A stretch of 64,000 bases of DNA from Atherinomorus stipes (Eukaryota; Chordata; Actinopteri; Atheriniformes; Atherinidae): NCBI GenBank assembly GCA_023101725.1, contig JALJCO010013382.1, forward strand, positions 77,501 through 141,500, in the 5' to 3' direction. Position 1 is the stretch's first letter. Each line of letters opens with the position of its first letter. A program made the position numbers and the translations under genes. The notes beneath the pieces were generated by a model. The model did not search any database and was not told the origin of the DNA. It saw nothing but the letters and a program-made list of their open reading frames with translations. Of the stretch, positions 59,960 to 64,000 are shown piece after piece.

Positions 59960-60941
59960 TTTTATTTCCCACCAGTTTAGAGGTCAGTCAGTGACCGGTG
60001 GGTACTTTGGCCTTCAGCAGTGATTCAGAGCTACGACAAGAATCTCCAAGGTCAAAAGTCTGGATCCAAGAGCTTTCAGGAATGCGTCCCGCAGGTCACA
60101 TCACCCCAGTTAAGAGACAGCATATCAAACAACCGGCATCCTCTGCGCCTCGAAGGAGTAGCGCAGCATTTTGGGATATCACATTTGGGTTTCTTGTCCA
60201 GAGTTACGAGTCCCTGTGCAAGAAGGAGCTGATTAGCTAAGCAGAAAGAGAAACAGCGAGCATCGCTGACCAGCTCAGCTGGCTGTGTCAAAGCCCTTCA
60301 AACCTCACTAATCTACACATTTCAGCTTGTTTTTTAATCCACAAAAAAATGGGACTTAGTAGGTTTTTTTGGCTCATTGTGACTATAGAGCATCAGTACC
60401 CTACTGTGGCTTTCCGACACTTTGTTTCCATAGAAATAAGTTAATTACTAACTTTAGGAGTTTTGGTAGATTATTATAAGTTATATTATACAGGTTTGCT
60501 GTAATTAATTTGTCATCTTTGGATGAAAACCTCCAGCTTCCAGTCCTGCTAAGCTAAATTAGCTAGCTGTTAGCTGCTACTTTATATTCACTGTATAGAC
60601 ATTTAAGAGTAGTATCCTGTTTTGTGTTTGCCTAAAATTCTATGGTACATTTACACATCTGATGTGTAGCCTCACAATTATATTTTGCATCTAAAAGATA
60701 TACTGTAGTTACATTAGGTGGCATTCAGCCGATTAGAATTAAAAAAACATCATAACATCACTTCTTTAAAATGCTGAGCACTACTTTTGTCATTTCCAGA
60801 GGAGGTGGGGGAGGTTTATGGTGCCGCTTCGGAGATAATCTGACCAACAGAAACAGTCTGCGCTCCTTTGTGGTGCACCACGTTGGCCTAAGAGAGGAGA
60901 TCTGGCACTTAAATTCAGTCTGTCTCTTCCAACTTGGTGGC
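59960..60941 (-). other. Candidate 3' untranslated region of the RAMP gene
   Basis: Sequence downstream of the RAMP stop codon on the minus strand. The nearest canonical AATAAA on that strand is the complement of 59961-59966; an ATTAAA lies near 60330. The stretch looks unique rather than repetitive. The extent is inference; no transcript evidence is available. Confidence 0.3.
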
Positions 60942-61197
60942 CTAAGCCAAGAGATCGCTCCTCTTGCTACACCAGACCACCAGTGCAATCATGGCCAAGG
61001 TGAGGAAAACTGGGATGAGGATGAGGACAGTGAGCGTCTCGTCCGGTGGGTCGACGTATTCCACCTGCTCCATGGTGCAATTGGAGAAAAAGTGCTTGTG
61101 TATGCGGATGATGTAGCTCTCCACCAGCGGGTTGGGCCAGTAGCAGTCCACGATGTGGGACTTTGTCTCTGTGCAGAGGGTGAAGAGGTGGTACTCA
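60942..61197 (-). CDS. ramp3: RAMP family receptor accessory protein, last coding exon
   Basis: RAMPs are single-pass membrane partners of the calcitonin-receptor-like receptor family; they set ligand preference and trafficking of that receptor. On the minus strand an acceptor (CTCTGTCTCCCCAG) at 61198 is followed by 84 codons ending in TAG at 60942-60944. The peptide has FTLCTE, then VDCYWPNPLVES, FFSNCTMEQ (a conserved cysteine and an N-glycosylation sequon NCT), DPPDE just before the membrane, a hydrophobic segment LTVLILIPVFLTLAMIALVVW, and a short tail SKRSDLLA. By memory, FTxCTE, CYWPNPL, FFSNCT and DPPDE fit RAMP3 better than RAMP1 or RAMP2, but teleosts have extra RAMP genes, so the paralogue is not certain. 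The mammalian RAMP3 PDZ-type end (DTLL) is not present. Signal-peptide and N-terminal exons were not found downstream to 64000; they are presumably outside. The first base completes a codon from the previous exon. Confidence 0.9.
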
Positions 61198-61211
61198 CTG
61201 GGGAGACAGAG
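61198..61211 (-). promoter_or_regulatory. Splice acceptor of the RAMP last exon
   Basis: Minus strand reads a pyrimidine-rich CTCTCTGTCTCCCC then AG at 61199-61198. A second AG four bases inside (61195-61194) would remove four nucleotides and change the phase, so the outer one is preferred. Confidence 0.65.
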
Positions 61212-61915
61212 AGGAGAGGACGAAAGCAGGATTAATTCTCATGTAAAGCATGCATTTGCAGACGGTGTGTGGTGGGAAGCTGGAATCATACGGGTGGATG
61301 GTTTTATTTCAACACTAAAATTTATATTAGTAAATCTACGAAGACTCTCTGGGAGGAAGAGAATTATTTCAAACTCCTCTGTGGTTTAGCTTATATTAAC
61401 CTGAGCCTCTGAGATTCTGTAAGTAATCCATCATTGTGCTCAGGGATACGCTGCTATTTACTCCCTTTTTTGGCTCACTACCCTCCTCTATATCGACTGT
61501 GGCTCAGCTGCCCCGGAGCTTTCCAGGCTCAGAGCTCAGCTTTGATGAATACATTCAGCTAGTCCTAATCCCTCTTTCTCCATCCTGAATTCTCTCTCAA
61601 AGTCTTTTTTTTTTTTTCTCATGACATCCAGGAGCTGTTGTTTTCTCACTCACTGAACAGTGATTTGAGGAACAGGCTCAGGATCTGAACATGAAATGTC
61701 TTGTTTCCCTCCGTCACTTGAATTGAAGGCAGCGTGCTGAGCCAGATGTTCCTCGATATTTCTAAAACACTGACAGCTGTAATCTGTCGTGTCAGATCTG
61801 TCTGTTGCTACAAGAAAACTGCCAAATAACAGCTTTATATGTTTGGGAATACTCTTGACAGACTACATTTATATACACAAAAATATTCTGATGGAGAACT
61901 TTCTGATTTTCTTAA
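61212..61915. other. Probable RAMP intron sequence
   Basis: About 700 bases upstream of the last exon on the gene strand. No further RAMP exon (expected to code a WxWC-type motif) was found. A T-run lies near 61607-61617. Confidence 0.5.
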
Positions 61916-62640
61916 GGCGAGACACTCCAGGCAATTAGGGTAAAAAAAATGTAACTAACTGGTATTACCATGACACTTTCCTGGTTTATTCCTCTCATTA
62001 GGGCTATCATTTTTTGTATTGCAAGTTTTCTGAAATTTTATGTCTAAATATGCAAATGAGGTGTTATATAGCCAAAAATGGGCTAATTTGCATACATTTC
62101 TAGGGAAAAAAATCTAAACACGGGATTAAACCAGGTTCAAAGTTCCTTTTGAATTTTGTTCACATATTAAAGTCAAAAGTTTTTACTGAGGGGATTTTGG
62201 ATATCTTTATAGATCATTTCACAATTTAGAATATACTGTCAACAACCAAAAAAAACTCACTTTTTGGCATATTTTTGGGATGGAATATTCTATAAATCAG
62301 GCTGTGAATGAGATATCAAAAAATCCTTCCATAAAAACTTTAAAAATACAGTCAAGAGCAAAACTCGAAAGTTTAGTCTCTGTGAGTGCTTCTGAAGTTG
62401 AGATTTTTACCCAGAGTAGGAGAAAAAACTCATTTTAAGAAAACAGCAACTTTGGCAGCATTTTGAGGGGATTTGGGTGCATCACACAAAGTATCATGAA
62501 ATAAACCCCTAAAATGTTTATTTTGGATTATTTTTTTATACTAATCTGAAAGAAAACATGTTGAAGAGGGGGAAAAATAAAAATCTCAAAATTGACCAGG
62601 TGATAAAAAAATAGGGGTGTTTTGCCTGTAGTGTCTCCCT
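61916..62640. mobile_element. TTAA-flanked MITE, family 4, in the presumed RAMP intron
   Basis: This 725-bp element starts GGCGAGACACTCCAGGCAA, and from the other side AGGGAGACACTACAGGCAAA, giving inverted ends of about 19 bp. Exact TTAA flanks lie at 61912-61915 and 62641-62644. The interior is AT-rich and non-coding. It is distinct in sequence from families 1-3. Confidence 0.88.
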
Positions 62641-62970
62641 TTAACCTGAAAGCTCAAACTTGTGAGCATTAAGCGATCACCTTAAATGTCTGCAATACAT
62701 GCTTGAGGCTCCAGAACTGCTAGTTTGGCTTGTTTATACAAAGAATCCCTTCAAATTACGATGCTTTCAAAATGTTAATAAGAACAGAGTGCAAGATTGG
62801 CAAATGTCATAAACCCATATTTTATTCCTAAAGGGTCATAAACAATATATAGGATGTTGAAAGTAAGATCTTTGACTATTTCATGGGAAAAAATGATCTC
62901 ATTTTGAATTTGATGGCAGCAAAATATCCCCAAAAAGTTGATTCCATCCACCTGCAAGGCTTGATGGAAG

Positions 62971-63048
62971 TCTCATAATTGTCTGCCCCTGATCTCAATT
63001 ATGTTTTAGCTGAGACATAATTGAGATCAGGGGCAGACAATTCTGAGA
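62971..63048. repeat. Near-perfect 33-bp hairpin with 12-nt loop
   Basis: Arms 62971-63003 and 63016-63048 are reverse complements with one mismatch; the inner 27 bp (62977-63003 against 63016-63042) are perfect, containing GTCTGCCCCTGATCTCAATT. The loop is TTTTAGCTGAGA. No target duplication seen. It could be a small MITE or a transcribed hairpin. Confidence 0.93.
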
Positions 63049-63744
63049 TCTCTTCTGTTTATCCCACTTCTCAAGTGTGTCTCAAATAGTTATCTCAACT
63101 CCACCTCCTTTGTCTCAGTGATGTCTTCTCTTTTTTTACCTCACCTCTTACTCCTTAGGAGAAGTTATTCAGAAACAAATGATCACAGAATGACACCATT
63201 ACGAGAAGCTCAAACTGATCTCAGAGGTGAGACTAAGGCCTCAAATGAGCAGCACATTTTTCTAAAGGGATATGATTACTCAACTTACTGCCAAAATCAT
63301 CAATGACTTGTCGATTATCAAAATAATTGTTTGTGGCAGCCCTACTAAACTCCCAAATAATTCTAAGAAGTCAAAACATTTAAAATCACATGTTTCGTGT
63401 TTATAATTTCTACAATTTCTACAAAATTGTGGCGGTCACAGGGTCCAAGTTTCCCATGGAAACTGCTGAACAAAGACATGATGTGCCATACGGTAAGAGC
63501 TTTATGGAGATGGAGGAACCACAACTTCACCAAAGGCTGAAAATACAAGTCAAAGAAACCTAAACAAAAGCCTCCTTGGTAGCTTTAACTTGTGGCTCTT
63601 GAGCATCAACAGTAACACCGTCATGTGTCGCTCAGGTTTAAGGATTTACAAACACGCGATGAAGACAGCAGCTAACAGGAATGCCACGTCTCACATGATA
63701 CTAAAACGCTGTCATATACTGAATTATATTATAATAAAAAAGAA
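63049..63744. other. Unassigned sequence
   Basis: No gene supported; presumably intron or intergenic. Confidence 0.4.
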
Positions 63745-64000
63745 TATGAGGTGAGGGTTGGACTCCGCCAGGGCTGTCCTTTGTCGCCGATCCTGTTCAT
63801 AACCTTTATGGACAGGATTTGGTGGCCTCAGGATCGGGTCTCTGCTGTTTGCAGATGATGTGGTTCTGTTGGCGTCATCGGGCCGTGATCTCCAGCTCTC
63901 GCTGGAGTGATTTGCAGCCGAGTGTGAAGCGGCCGGGATGAAAATCAGCACTTCCAAATCCGAGACCATGGTCCTCGCCCGGAAAAGGGTGGAATGTCCT
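63745..64000 (+). mobile_element. Rex3 fragment running off the window edge
   Basis: Matches 9080-9360 closely: GTTGGACTCCGCCAGGGCTG, GATCCTGTTCATAACCTTTA, then LLFADDVVLLASSGRDLQLS in translation. Compared with the first copy, 35 bases are missing after GACAGGATT at about 63820, which breaks the frame before the catalytic FADD. Its 5' end is truncated at about 63745, next to an A/T-rich junction. It is less degraded elsewhere than the 8862 copy. Confidence 0.88.

Noticed and set aside
1..64000. CRISPR arrays, operons or bacterial promoters
   Set aside because: No regularly spaced repeats of that kind; sequence character is vertebrate nuclear DNA.
61212..64000. Upstream RAMP exon
   Set aside because: Searched the minus strand for a WxWC-coding exon ending in a GT donor; none was convincing.

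Overview
This window looks like gene-poor, repeat-dense nuclear DNA from a ray-finned fish, most likely an advanced teleost. The basis is two retrotransposon families typical of fish (Rex1 and Rex3), many short inverted-repeat elements of kinds common in teleosts, long CA/GT and mononucleotide runs, and one vertebrate gene exon. Family names rest on recognition of motifs and sequence patterns; no database search was possible.

The only convincing host protein-coding sequence is the last coding exon of a receptor activity-modifying protein (RAMP; closest by eye to RAMP3) on the minus strand at 60942-61197. Its upstream exons were not found and probably lie beyond position 64000, so 61198-64000 is probably intron. 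That stretch holds a TTAA-flanked element, a near-perfect hairpin and a Rex3 piece cut off by the window edge.

Layout. 1-3.6 kb: a 214-bp tandem duplication, a broken endogenous retrovirus leader (LTR end, primer-binding site, splice donor and short gag start, minus strand) interrupted by a TTAA element, and a LINE tail. 4-10.1 kb: Tc1/mariner pieces, a TTAA element and a Rex3 copy with a TA-flanked element in its tail. 10-17.4 kb: LINE 3' ends and a hAT-type element. 18.4-20.4 kb: three TTAA elements in a row. 25-26.6 kb: a Rex1 copy on the minus strand. 28.8-31.1 kb: an old repeat split by a hAT element, tRNA-like SINE copies and Tc1 transposase debris. 34-42 kb: LINE tails, an inverted partner of the 16 kb repeat and a fold-back element. 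44-48 kb: a nested hairpin, nested hAT elements, a hammerhead-like motif and a small TTAA element. 50-57.4 kb: LINE, telomere-like, SINE, Tc1 and inverted-repeat elements. 59.4-64 kb: the RAMP exon region.

The elements do not form a cooperating system. No CRISPR array, operon or intact transposase was seen. The notable content is the density of TTAA-flanked non-autonomous elements, several insertions datable from target-site duplications, and a few hairpins not assigned to any family.
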